A stretch of 64,000 bases of DNA from assembly GCA_964623815.1 (NCBI GenBank), contig CAZUVR010000014.1, positions 1 to 64,000 on the forward strand, read 5' to 3'. This DNA is from Chroococcopsis sp964623815. Its GTDB lineage: Bacteria; Cyanobacteriota; Cyanobacteriia; Cyanobacteriales; Microcystaceae. The translations under genes were made by a program, and so were the position numbers. Position 1 is the first letter of the stretch; the number at the start of each line of letters is the position of its first letter. Below the pieces are notes generated by a model, which saw only the letters and a list, made by a program, of their open reading frames with translations, searched no databases and was not told the DNA's origin. Shown piece after piece: positions 56,869-64,000 of this stretch.

Positions 56869-58515
56869 ATGGAAACCTACGATATGATTATCATCGGTGC
56901 CGGCCATAATGGCTTAGTCTGCGCCGCTTATTTGTTAAAAGCGGGTTATAAAGTCTTACTCTTGGAGAAGCGATCGATCCCGGGAGGAGCGGCGACAACA
57001 GAAGAAGTAATACCAGATAAAGCACCAGGCTTCAAGTTCAACCTCTGCGCTATCGATCATGAATTTATCTTCCTCGGGCCCGTGATAGAGGAATTAAACC
57101 TGAAAAGCTACGGCTTAAAATATCTCTTTTTCGATCCGACGGTTTTCTGCCCCCATCCCGACGGTAATTCATTCCTCGCCTATCGCTCGATAGAGAAAAC
57201 CTGTGCCGATATTGCTCGTTATAGTCCTGCCGATGCGGAGAGATACGCTCGTTTCATTCAATATTGGGGGCAGTTGATGGGGGCGATCGCTCCCTGGTTT
57301 AATATGCCCCCCCAGGCACTGCTGAAAATCGCTACTAACTATGATTCTACAGCTCTAAAATCCCTCTGGGGCACGATCGGCTCTAAAAAGAAATTACTAG
57401 ATTTCATCCGCAATATGATCACCTCCGCCGAGGATGTCCTCAACGAATGGTTCGATAGCGAAGTGATCAAAGCCCCCCTAGCCCGTCTCGCCGCCGAAAT
57501 CGGTGCGCCTCCCTCTCAAAAAGGCATTACCGCCGGCCTGATGATGATGGCGATGCGCCACTCTCCAGGGGTAGCCCGCCCCCAAGGTGGTACAGGGGCA
57601 CTGGTACAGGCTCTGGTTAAATGCGTACAGGATCATGGCGGTGTTATCCTCACAGACCAAACCGTAGAAGAGATTCTCATTGATAACGGCACTGCCGTGG
57701 GGGTGAGGATAGCAGGCGGGAAGGAATATCGGGCTACTAAGGCGGTTATCTCTAATATCGACGCTCGACGAGTATTTTTGCAATTAGTAGATCCGGCAGC
57801 TATAGACGCGGCTGACCCAGAACTAAGACAAAGGGTAGAAAGGAAAATTGTCAATAATAACGAAACAATTCTTAAGATTGATTGCGCTCTCTCAGAATTG
57901 CCCCGCTTTGAAAGACACGAGCAGAGGGATGAAAATCTCGTAGGCACGATATTAATAGCCGACTCGGTGCGGCAAGTGGAAAAAGCCCACGCCCTCACTA
58001 TTATGGGGGAAATTCCTGACGCCGATCCATCGGTTTACCTCGATATTCCCTCCGTACTAGATCCGAGCCTAGCGCCGCCCGGAAAACATACGATGTGGAT
58101 AGAATTTTTTGCCCCCTATCAAATCGCCGGAGCGGAAGGTACCGGGTTAGATGGTACCGGTTGGACGGATGAGTTAAAAGAGAAGGTGGCCGATCGCGTT
58201 ATCGATAAAATAAACGAATACGCCCCCAATTTGAAAACCTCTATCATCGCCCGGCGAGTGGAAAGCCCGGCCGAGTTAGGGCGGCGATTAGGATCTTATA
58301 AAGGCAATTATTATCATCTGGATATGACTTTAGATCAGATGATTTTCCTGCGCCCTTTACCTGAAATCGCTAACTATAAAACACCTCTTAAGAATTTATA
58401 CTTAACTGGTGCCGGAACGCATCCAGGCGGTTCTATTTCGGGAATGCCAGGACGGAATTGCGCTAATGTTATTATTGGAGATAAGAACTCTATCTGGCAG
58501 AGATTTTTAGGCTAA
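56869..58515 (+). CDS. crtO: Beta-carotene ketolase CrtO
   Basis: 548 residues, FAD-dependent desaturase-fold enzyme. The dinucleotide site is MIIIGAGHNGLVCAAYLLKAGYK. CAIDHEFIFLGPV, CPHPDGNSFLAY, APPSQKG, GTGALVQALVK and TGAGTHPGGSISGMPGRN blocks match Synechocystis CrtO (Slr0088), which introduces a keto group on beta-carotene to echinenone. It is unrelated to the CrtW di-iron ketolase. Echinenone is the chromophore of orange carotenoid protein, so photoprotection is the expected use. Followed 8 bp later by a saccharopine-dehydrogenase-like gene. Confidence 0.93.
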   Translation: METYDMIIIGAGHNGLVCAAYLLKAGYKVLLLEKRSIPGGAATTEEVIPDKAPGFKFNLCAIDHEFIFLGPVIEELNLKSYGLKYLFFDPTVFCPHPDGNSFLAYRSIEKTCADIARYSPADAERYARFIQYWGQLMGAIAPWFNMPPQALLKIATNYDSTALKSLWGTIGSKKKLLDFIRNMITSAEDVLNEWFDSEVIKAPLARLAAEIGAPPSQKGITAGLMMMAMRHSPGVARPQGGTGALVQALVKCVQDHGGVILTDQTVEEILIDNGTAVGVRIAGGKEYRATKAVISNIDARRVFLQLVDPAAIDAADPELRQRVERKIVNNNETILKIDCALSELPRFERHEQRDENLVGTILIADSVRQVEKAHALTIMGEIPDADPSVYLDIPSVLDPSLAPPGKHTMWIEFFAPYQIAGAEGTGLDGTGWTDELKEKVADRVIDKINEYAPNLKTSIIARRVESPAELGRRLGSYKGNYYHLDMTLDQMIFLRPLPEIANYKTPLKNLYLTGAGTHPGGSISGMPGRNCANVIIGDKNSIWQRFLG

Positions 58516-58523
58516 TAACGCTT

Positions 58524-59609
58524 ATGAATAAACAGGTTTTGATTGTCGGGGGAACAGGAAGGATTGGTCAATGTGTCGCTCAAGATTTACATCAATATAC
58601 CTCTAATGATGTGATCGTTACTGGTAGAAAACAACCTCATGATTTAGATAGTAAATTACAATTTGTGTCTTTAGATCTGGAAGATAAAGATAAATTGAGG
58701 CGATTAATAGGTGGGGTAGATTTAGTGATACACTGTGCGGGGCCGTTTCATTATCGAGATGGGGAAGTTTTAAAAACCTGTATCGAGGAAGGTGTAAATT
58801 ATATCGATGTCAGCGATCATCGTTCCTTCTTTCAAAAATTATTACCCTACAGAACCGCCGCCGAGAAAGCTGGCATAACCGCTATAGTTAATACGGGAGT
58901 TTTTCCTGGAATTTCTAACAGTATAGTGCGTCAGGGAATCGAAAAATTAGACAGCGCGGAGACGATTCATTTAAGTTACGTAGTATCGGGGTCTGGTGGA
59001 GCGGGATTAACAGTAATGCGTACTACATTTTTAGGTTTAAAAAATTCTTTTCAAGTCTGGCTCGATGACGAATGGAAAGAAATTTTACCCTATACGGAAA
59101 GGGAAACGATTGACTTTCCCCCGCCCTATGGTAAGACGGGCGTTTATTGGTTCGATATGCCAGAAGCTTATACTTTTGCCGAGTCTTTCAATGTGAAGAA
59201 TGTGATTACTAAATTCGGTTCCATCCCCGATCTTTACAATCATTTAACCTGGATTACGGCTCACGTTTTCCCCCGCTTCTGGGTAGAAACTCCTAAAGGG
59301 ATAGAATTCTTTTCCAACGTGAGTTACAACATGACTAAAGTAACCGATAAGTTTACCGGCGTGGGCGTGGCTATGAAGGCGCGAATTGACGGGCGGAGAG
59401 GGGGTGAGGATGTGATATATGAGGCGACGATGGTACATTCCCATACTTCCATAGCCGCCGGAGCGGGCACCGGTAGCGTCGCCGCCTTCGTTTTAGAAGG
59501 GAAAATAAATCAACCGGGGATTCATCCAGTGGAGCAAGTGTTACCCACTACCCTGTTTGAAGAGTCGATGAAACAGAGAGGTATAGTTATTAACGAGAGT
59601 TGGAAGTGA
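58524..59609 (+). CDS. Saccharopine dehydrogenase-like NAD(P)-binding protein
   Basis: 361 residues. A Rossmann NAD(P) site is at the N-terminus (VLIVGGTGRIGQCVAQDL), followed by CAGPFHYRDGEVLKTCIEEGVNYIDVSDH, the pattern shared by saccharopine dehydrogenase-like oxidoreductases. Real substrates of this branch in cyanobacteria are unknown. It is between crtO and a DUF1995 gene in an apparent operon, so a role in carotenoid or lipid modification is possible but only guilt by association. TGA overlaps GTG of the next gene. Confidence 0.82.
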   Translation: MNKQVLIVGGTGRIGQCVAQDLHQYTSNDVIVTGRKQPHDLDSKLQFVSLDLEDKDKLRRLIGGVDLVIHCAGPFHYRDGEVLKTCIEEGVNYIDVSDHRSFFQKLLPYRTAAEKAGITAIVNTGVFPGISNSIVRQGIEKLDSAETIHLSYVVSGSGGAGLTVMRTTFLGLKNSFQVWLDDEWKEILPYTERETIDFPPPYGKTGVYWFDMPEAYTFAESFNVKNVITKFGSIPDLYNHLTWITAHVFPRFWVETPKGIEFFSNVSYNMTKVTDKFTGVGVAMKARIDGRRGGEDVIYEATMVHSHTSIAAGAGTGSVAAFVLEGKINQPGIHPVEQVLPTTLFEESMKQRGIVINESWK

Positions 59610-60400
59610 CCGTCGATGATGATATGATCGATCGCACTTCACCTTCTATAATCGTCATGGTTAGTATTCCCACCTCATTTGAAGAAACGATCGAGCAGGC
59701 CAAAGCGGCAACTATAGAGGCTCTGGAAGCGGGAAATAAACTGATTCAAGTGGAGTTAGTCATTCCCGAAATAGCTTTAAAAGCCCAATCTCTAGCGCTT
59801 GAATTCACGGAATTACTGCAATCTTACGGGGAAGGTTTGCGGGTAATTTTCCCAGATACCGGGGCGGCGATGTTAGCCCGACGCGATTGGGGAAAGACAA
59901 ACTTTAAGGTGAGCGATTTGGGTAGTCGTTTCACCTCGGTTGAGGAGAATATTTCCCCAGAAGATACGGCTTATCTGGTGGTTTGCCCTTCCTCGGTGGA
60001 AATCGGCGCGGTGGAGAAACTATCTCAAGCTGCTGTAGATAAACCGGTAGTGTTACTGATTCCCCAGTTAGAAGACGTGTCCATCGTCGGCATCGGTTAC
60101 GCCGCCAGACAATTGCGGGATAGATTCATCAGTAGCATAGAATCAGCTTATTATTTCCGCCCTCTAGAAGGAGCTTTCGTCATTCGCTCTTACCCTGGAC
60201 TCTGGGAAGTATGGTTAGAAAAAGATGACGGTTACGAGCTAATTGCCCAACAATCCTCTAAACCAGCAGGGGAAGACTTAGAGAGAATCATCTTAAAAGC
60301 CACCACTCCCACTCTAGACGAAACACAGCCCAACCAACCAGTTAAAAAATCAGGTTTATTCGGTGATTTAAAAAGGTTGCTGAGAGCGTTGAGTCAGTAA
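59606..60400 (+). CDS. DUF1995 family protein
   Basis: 264 residues if the GTG at 59606 is used, in a GTGA overlap with the previous stop; the more family-like start is ATG 59657 (VSIPTSFEETIEQAK), and I cannot decide between them. The protein carries QVELVIPEIALKAQ, a central RVIFPDTGAAMLARRDWG and YYFRPLEGAFVIRSYPGLWEVW. DUF1995 proteins occur in cyanobacteria and plant plastids, including the plant LPA3-like photosystem assembly protein; function here unknown. The C-terminal tail is basic (SGLFGDLKRLLRAL). Confidence 0.75.
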   Translation: MTVDDDMIDRTSPSIIVMVSIPTSFEETIEQAKAATIEALEAGNKLIQVELVIPEIALKAQSLALEFTELLQSYGEGLRVIFPDTGAAMLARRDWGKTNFKVSDLGSRFTSVEENISPEDTAYLVVCPSSVEIGAVEKLSQAAVDKPVVLLIPQLEDVSIVGIGYAARQLRDRFISSIESAYYFRPLEGAFVIRSYPGLWEVWLEKDDGYELIAQQSSKPAGEDLERIILKATTPTLDETQPNQPVKKSGLFGDLKRLLRALSQ

Positions 60401-60407
60401 AATCGGA

Positions 60408-60830
60408 TCAAATCAAAACATCAAAAGCATTCTCTATATACTGACTCAACCGTAAACGATAGCCATCGCGGATGAGAAAACCATCAGCCGCACGAGGTAA
60501 ACTGGCTTTCTCGCTTTCCACTTCCACTAAAGCCACATCGAAACGGCAGGGGTAGTTAGCCCACTCAGGATGACGAGCTAGAAACATCGCCGCCATCTGC
60601 GATAACTTTTGCTGTTTACGATAATCTACCGCTAACTTTCCCCCTTCATCCCAATTATTCTTACTCCGCGTCTTCACTTCCACGAAAGCAAGAAGAGGGA
60701 GAGAGTTGCAGAAAGCGATAATATCGATCTCGCCGTAGCGAGTGCGCCAGCGATGAGAGAGGATTTTCCATCCCGCTGCCGCCAGCCAATCGACTACGAT
60801 AATTTCTCCTAATTCTCCGGGCGTGGTCAT
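60408..60830 (-). CDS. yraN: YraN family (UPF0102) nuclease-like protein
   Basis: 140 residues with the endonuclease-like core: EIDIIAFCNSLPLLAFVEVKTRSK has the Glu/Asp and ExK elements of a PD-(D/E)xK fold. Function is unproven; often near translation genes. It is 1 bp from the end of prfA, so the pair are cotranscribed on the minus strand. Confidence 0.88.
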   Translation of the reverse strand: MTTPGELGEIIVVDWLAAAGWKILSHRWRTRYGEIDIIAFCNSLPLLAFVEVKTRSKNNWDEGGKLAVDYRKQQKLSQMAAMFLARHPEWANYPCRFDVALVEVESEKASLPRAADGFLIRDGYRLRLSQYIENAFDVLI

Positions 60831-60831
60831 T

Positions 60832-61944
60832 TTAATTGAGCGCCGAGGCAGTCTCAGGGGAAGCGGCCAACTCGGCTAATTTTTCCTGTTGGTCTTTGGC
60901 TATACAGGATTGGATTATCTCCTCAATATCCCCTTCTAATGCGGGAGAGAGAGAGAAGTTCTGTCCGAGACGGTGATCGGTGACGCGGTTATCTTTATAA
61001 TTGTAGGTGCGGATTTTCTCCGAACGGGAACCCGTGCCCACTTGAGAGCGGCGCATCGATGTCACCGCTTCCTGTTGTTCCCTGAGTTTGATCTCGTATA
61101 ACTTCGCCCGCAGGATCTGCATCGCTCGCTCCCGGTTCTGTAACTGCGATCGCTCCTCCGTACAGAAAACCCTTATCCCAGTAGGTTTGTGAATTAAATC
61201 CACCGCTGTCTCTACCTTGTTGACGTTCTGCCCGCCAGCACCTCCAGAACGAGCCGTAGTCAATTCAATATCTTTGGGGTCGATCTGTACCTCTACCTCG
61301 TCCACTTCCGGCATGATCGCCACTGTAGCAGTAGAAGTATGAACGCGCCCGCTCGCTTCCGTTAGGGGCACCCTCTGCACCCGATGCACCCCGGCTTCAT
61401 ACTTTAACTTACTGTAGACGCTATCGCCCTTGATCTCTAGAATCGCCTCTTTAAAACCCCCCATATCGGCGAGGGATTCGCTCACCAAACTGACTTTCCA
61501 GTTTTGGGTTTCAGCGTATTTAGAATAGAGACGGACTAAATCACCAGCCCATATACTGGCTTCATCCCCTCCCGTACCGGCGCGGATCTCTAACATGATA
61601 TTCTTATCGTCGTTAGGATCACGGGGTAAGAGGAGAATCGTCAGGAGAGTTTCTAACTCTTCGGTTTTCTGCTGTAATTCTTCTACTTCCAGGCTAGCCA
61701 TCTCCCTCAATTCCGGATCGTTGGCCGATTCTTTTAAAATTTGTCGGGCACCGGTTAAATCTTCTTGAGTTTTCTGCCAGATTTCGTAAGTGTTGACGGT
61801 TTCTTCTAAAGAGGCCCTGGCTTTCGCCACTTTTTGTAATTCGTCTGGATTGCCAGTAATATCGGGATCGGCTAACCGACGAGTCAATTCATTATAAGTT
61901 TGTTCTACCGATTTCAGTTTTTCTAAAAGATACGCTTGAGCCAT
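60832..61944 (-). CDS. prfA: Peptide chain release factor 1
   Basis: 370 residues. Reads UAA/UAG and triggers peptidyl-tRNA hydrolysis. The catalytic GGQ is in SGGAGGQNVNKVET (near residue 240), and the codon-recognition P-x-T tripeptide is in QRVPLTEASG (near 193). The usual N-terminal helical domain is present. Long for RF1 (about 355-365) because of a short C-terminal tail. Leads yraN. Confidence 0.96.
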   Translation of the reverse strand: MAQAYLLEKLKSVEQTYNELTRRLADPDITGNPDELQKVAKARASLEETVNTYEIWQKTQEDLTGARQILKESANDPELREMASLEVEELQQKTEELETLLTILLLPRDPNDDKNIMLEIRAGTGGDEASIWAGDLVRLYSKYAETQNWKVSLVSESLADMGGFKEAILEIKGDSVYSKLKYEAGVHRVQRVPLTEASGRVHTSTATVAIMPEVDEVEVQIDPKDIELTTARSGGAGGQNVNKVETAVDLIHKPTGIRVFCTEERSQLQNRERAMQILRAKLYEIKLREQQEAVTSMRRSQVGTGSRSEKIRTYNYKDNRVTDHRLGQNFSLSPALEGDIEEIIQSCIAKDQQEKLAELAASPETASALN

Positions 61945-62049
61945 AATTACTGATAAGTGATTAGTTTTGCCCCGCAGGTAAACCCCACCGGGCAGGATAG
62001 TTTTTAAGATTTTTTAGGTTATTTAATTGTACTGCTATGTGTATCTAGC

Positions 62050-62469
62050 TTACTCGGTTTTAGACGCGATCGCTCCTCGGTAGAAGTCCCTGATCGATTG
62101 TAATGTTTTATCGAAGATCGATCGCTTCTGTTCTGCAGTTATATCGAAACTCTGAATCTTATTCAATAGTTTAGCTTCTTGTACCTGCACATCACCATCA
62201 CTATAAATCAAGCTGCTGATCTCAGTCAGCAGACTGTCATAATCTTCTTGAGTGGGATTATGCCCTAAATATTCTTCTAACCATTCGTAGCACTCGGCGG
62301 GGGAAACTGGTCTCAACTCTGATAATAAATTCTTTAAGTCGCCATCGTCTCTAAAACCCCACTTGTCTGCGGTTGCTCTAAGATATTCTCTCTCTTGCGG
62401 GTAGATAATCCCGTCTAACCAAGCCGTACCAATAAGTATCTTCAGTAATAATTTCGTTTTCGCTTCCAT
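62050..62469 (-). CDS. TerB-like protein
   Basis: 139 residues from the ATG at 62469 (a GTG one codon earlier also reads). Helical, with IGTAWLDGIIYPQEREYLRATADKWG and a second LIYSDGDVQVQEAKLLNKI that form the paired acidic motifs of the TerB/DUF533-type family. Function unknown; metal or redox stress is a family guess. The start overlaps the rsmB stop by 1 bp, so it is coupled. Confidence 0.8.
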   Translation of the reverse strand: MEAKTKLLLKILIGTAWLDGIIYPQEREYLRATADKWGFRDDGDLKNLLSELRPVSPAECYEWLEEYLGHNPTQEDYDSLLTEISSLIYSDGDVQVQEAKLLNKIQSFDITAEQKRSIFDKTLQSIRDFYRGAIASKTE

Positions 62470-63803
62470 CACTCATCCTTGATTAACTTGACCATAAAAA
62501 ATCCATCCATCTGATGTAGATGGGGTAAAACCTTCAACCAGCCTCCGGGGGTAGTGAAAGGATGGAATAACTCCGGTAAATCCCTGACAACCCGCCATTG
62601 AGGGTGACTGGAGAGAAAGTTCTCGATCACTTCTTCATTTTCCCCCCGATTGAGGGTACAGGTAGCATAAACTAAGATTCCTTTCGGTTTTACCCAACCT
62701 GCCACCTGTTCTAATAATTCCGCCTGTATCTGACTCAATGCCCCCAGGTTATCAGGCCTTTCCCGCCAGCGAATATCCGGACGTTTATGGAGAGTACCGA
62801 GTCCGGAACAGGGAGCGTCGAGTAATACGCGATCGCCTTTGCCGATAAAATCGGGATGATGGCGGCTATCTACCCGTTTAATCTCCACCGAGTGCAATCC
62901 GGAGCGTTTAATATTAGCTTCTATCTGTTTTAGTCGAGAGGCGACGGCATCACAGGCCCATATTTTCCCCTTATCCCCCATCAATTCGGCGATGTGGGTG
63001 GTTTTACCGCCAGGGGCAGCACAGGCATCGATGATGGTTTCGCCCGGAGAGGGGGCGAGTAAGTGGCTCACTAACTGGGCGCTACTATCCTGAAAGCTGT
63101 ACCATCCCTCCTGAAAGCGGGGTAACTGTTTTACATTACCGACACCGCCGCTCAAGCGCAAGGCTTGGGGGAGATTATCGACTTGGGTAACTTTCACCTC
63201 CGCCCCTTCTAAAAGCGTTTTTACTTCCTCCCGATCGGTTTTGAGAGTATTAACCCGTATATCTAAACTCGGCGAGCGATTGAACCAGCGACACAATCCC
63301 TCTGTATCTTCCTCGCCGAATTGCTCCAACCATAACCGGATTATCCAGTCGGGGAAACTATGGATTATGCCCAGTTGACTCACCCTATCCGGGGGTAGGG
63401 TTAAAACTTCCCCGCCCGCTTCTAAGCGGCGCAGATATTGCCTGAGGATGCCGTTGACGACTCCCCCTAATTTACCCAAGCCCTGCTGTTTGGCTAACTC
63501 CACCGCCGTATCGACTGCGGCAGAAAAGGGGATGTTTTCCAGATAGCGCAGTTGATAGAGGCCGATATGAAGAATCCTTCTCAGGGTGGGAGGTTGTTGC
63601 TCGGCTTTTTTCTGCCCCAAACTATCGATAATATTGTCTAGTGTGCGCTGACGGCGCACGATGCCATAGACTAACTCGGTAGTTAGGGATTTATCGAGGG
63701 CGGATAAAGAGGAATGGAGATGACGATCAAGCGCTCGATCCGTGTATGCAGTCGAACGATCGATGTCGAGTAAGGTCTTTAAAGCTAAAAGACGGGCGGA
63801 CAT
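62469..63803 (-). CDS. rsmB: 16S rRNA (cytosine-967-C5)-methyltransferase
   Basis: 444 residues. N-terminal NusB-like RNA-binding domain (about 1-140), then a SAM methyltransferase core. The motif I region reads IIDACAAPGGKTTHIAE. The first catalytic Cys is in LLDAPCSGLGTLHKRPD and the second in VYATCTLNRGENE, the two-cysteine m5C pattern. Starts just inside the end of the hydrolase gene region on the minus strand. Confidence 0.95.
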   Translation of the reverse strand: MSARLLALKTLLDIDRSTAYTDRALDRHLHSSLSALDKSLTTELVYGIVRRQRTLDNIIDSLGQKKAEQQPPTLRRILHIGLYQLRYLENIPFSAAVDTAVELAKQQGLGKLGGVVNGILRQYLRRLEAGGEVLTLPPDRVSQLGIIHSFPDWIIRLWLEQFGEEDTEGLCRWFNRSPSLDIRVNTLKTDREEVKTLLEGAEVKVTQVDNLPQALRLSGGVGNVKQLPRFQEGWYSFQDSSAQLVSHLLAPSPGETIIDACAAPGGKTTHIAELMGDKGKIWACDAVASRLKQIEANIKRSGLHSVEIKRVDSRHHPDFIGKGDRVLLDAPCSGLGTLHKRPDIRWRERPDNLGALSQIQAELLEQVAGWVKPKGILVYATCTLNRGENEEVIENFLSSHPQWRVVRDLPELFHPFTTPGGWLKVLPHLHQMDGFFMVKLIKDE

Positions 63804-63806
63804 GAA

Positions 63807-64000
63807 TTAACCCATTTTCGTCTCGATGAATTGATGTAGAGCCTCTAAAGCCACCCAGGGTATTTCGTGAGCCATCGGGAACTCGTGATACTCGACGGTA
63901 ACACCCTTGTGGATCAATAAGTCTCTGGTTTTTCGCGCCTCGGTAACGGGCACTACCATGTCTTGAGTACCGTGAACGATCAATACCGGAGGTATGGCTT
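63807..64000 (-). CDS. Alpha/beta hydrolase (carboxylesterase/phospholipase type), C-terminal part
   Basis: The last 64 codons, with the rest beyond the window. The catalytic Asp is in VLIVHGTQDMVVPV and the catalytic His in EFPMAHEIPW, the C-terminal pair of an esterase/dienelactone-hydrolase-like enzyme. The serine motif is outside the window, so activity cannot be judged. It ends 3 bp before rsmB starts, hence probably the same transcript. Confidence 0.8.
   Translation of the reverse strand, partial: AIPPVLIVHGTQDMVVPVTEARKTRDLLIHKGVTVEYHEFPMAHEIPWVALEALHQFIETKMG

Overview
The window is a draft-quality stretch of a cyanobacterial chromosome. Evidence for this: palindromic GCGATCGC (HIP1-type) sites scattered through genes and spacers; cyanobacterium-specific genes (CcsA-type cytochrome c maturation, SLH-domain iron-uptake porin, PAM68, Tic20, a LabA-type NYN protein, CrtO ketolase, a fused BgtB transporter); and simple heptameric GGGAGTC/GGGAATC-type repeats in spacers. 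There is no rRNA, no recognisable tRNA, no CRISPR array and no intact insertion sequence. Three runs of exactly 100 N (5846-5945, 9651-9750, 18883-18982) are assembly gaps of unknown true size that truncate genes. The genus cannot be fixed from what is visible.

Layout. 1-11 kb: oligopeptidase A, FtsH, CcsA, porin, divergent bgtB/bgtA amino-acid transporter, methyltransferase, HupE-type metal permease. 11.3-14.9 kb: a membrane sensor nucleotide cyclase directly followed by an MscS channel with a cyclic-nucleotide-binding domain. 14.9-20.5 kb: AlkA-like glycosylase, small thylakoid-type protein, ABC exporter, small Cys-rich protein, DUF4126 protein and nickel-sensor-like CsoR repressor (both cut by a gap), rpsU, upp. 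20.5-25.2 kb (minus): a three-gene signalling operon of a triple-GAF histidine kinase with cyanobacteriochrome-like cysteines, a stand-alone receiver and a GAF-GGDEF diguanylate cyclase. 25.7-42.4 kb: mostly housekeeping genes (adenosine-deaminase family, an RNase III homologue with a broken active site, BolA, rpsP-KH, obgE, map, pyrE, rpsO-PAM68-DAHP synthase, yvcK, Tic20, glyA, a WecA-type transferase, cinA, aroQ). 42.5-48.7 kb: degenerate REC-GGDEF protein, Ser/Thr kinase, gltX, NarL-type regulator, 2Fe-2S protein. 48.3-53.7 kb: cobQ-ferredoxin operon, a DUF6887/DUF6888-like pair, PPOX flavoprotein, leuA, LabA-like protein. 54-56.8 kb: partner-switching set (anti-sigma ATPase, REC-PP2C phosphatase, STAS antagonist). 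56.9-60.4 kb: crtO operon. 60.4-64 kb: yraN, prfA, TerB-like, rsmB, and a hydrolase cut by the window edge.

The notable theme is second-messenger and light signalling. There are three GGDEF proteins (two with an intact GGDEF/GGEEF motif and one degenerate but with its RxxD I-site), a class III nucleotide cyclase paired with a cNMP-domain channel, and a candidate photoreceptor kinase. The photoreceptor kinase operon at 20547-25225 is the best candidate for an undescribed system: GAF1 and GAF2 each carry an Asp-X-Cys-Phe motif exactly 28 residues before a canonical-position cysteine, the architecture of DXCF cyanobacteriochromes, and the kinase is translationally linked to a receiver and a diguanylate cyclase. 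The RNase III homologue without its catalytic acids is the most unexpected single gene.
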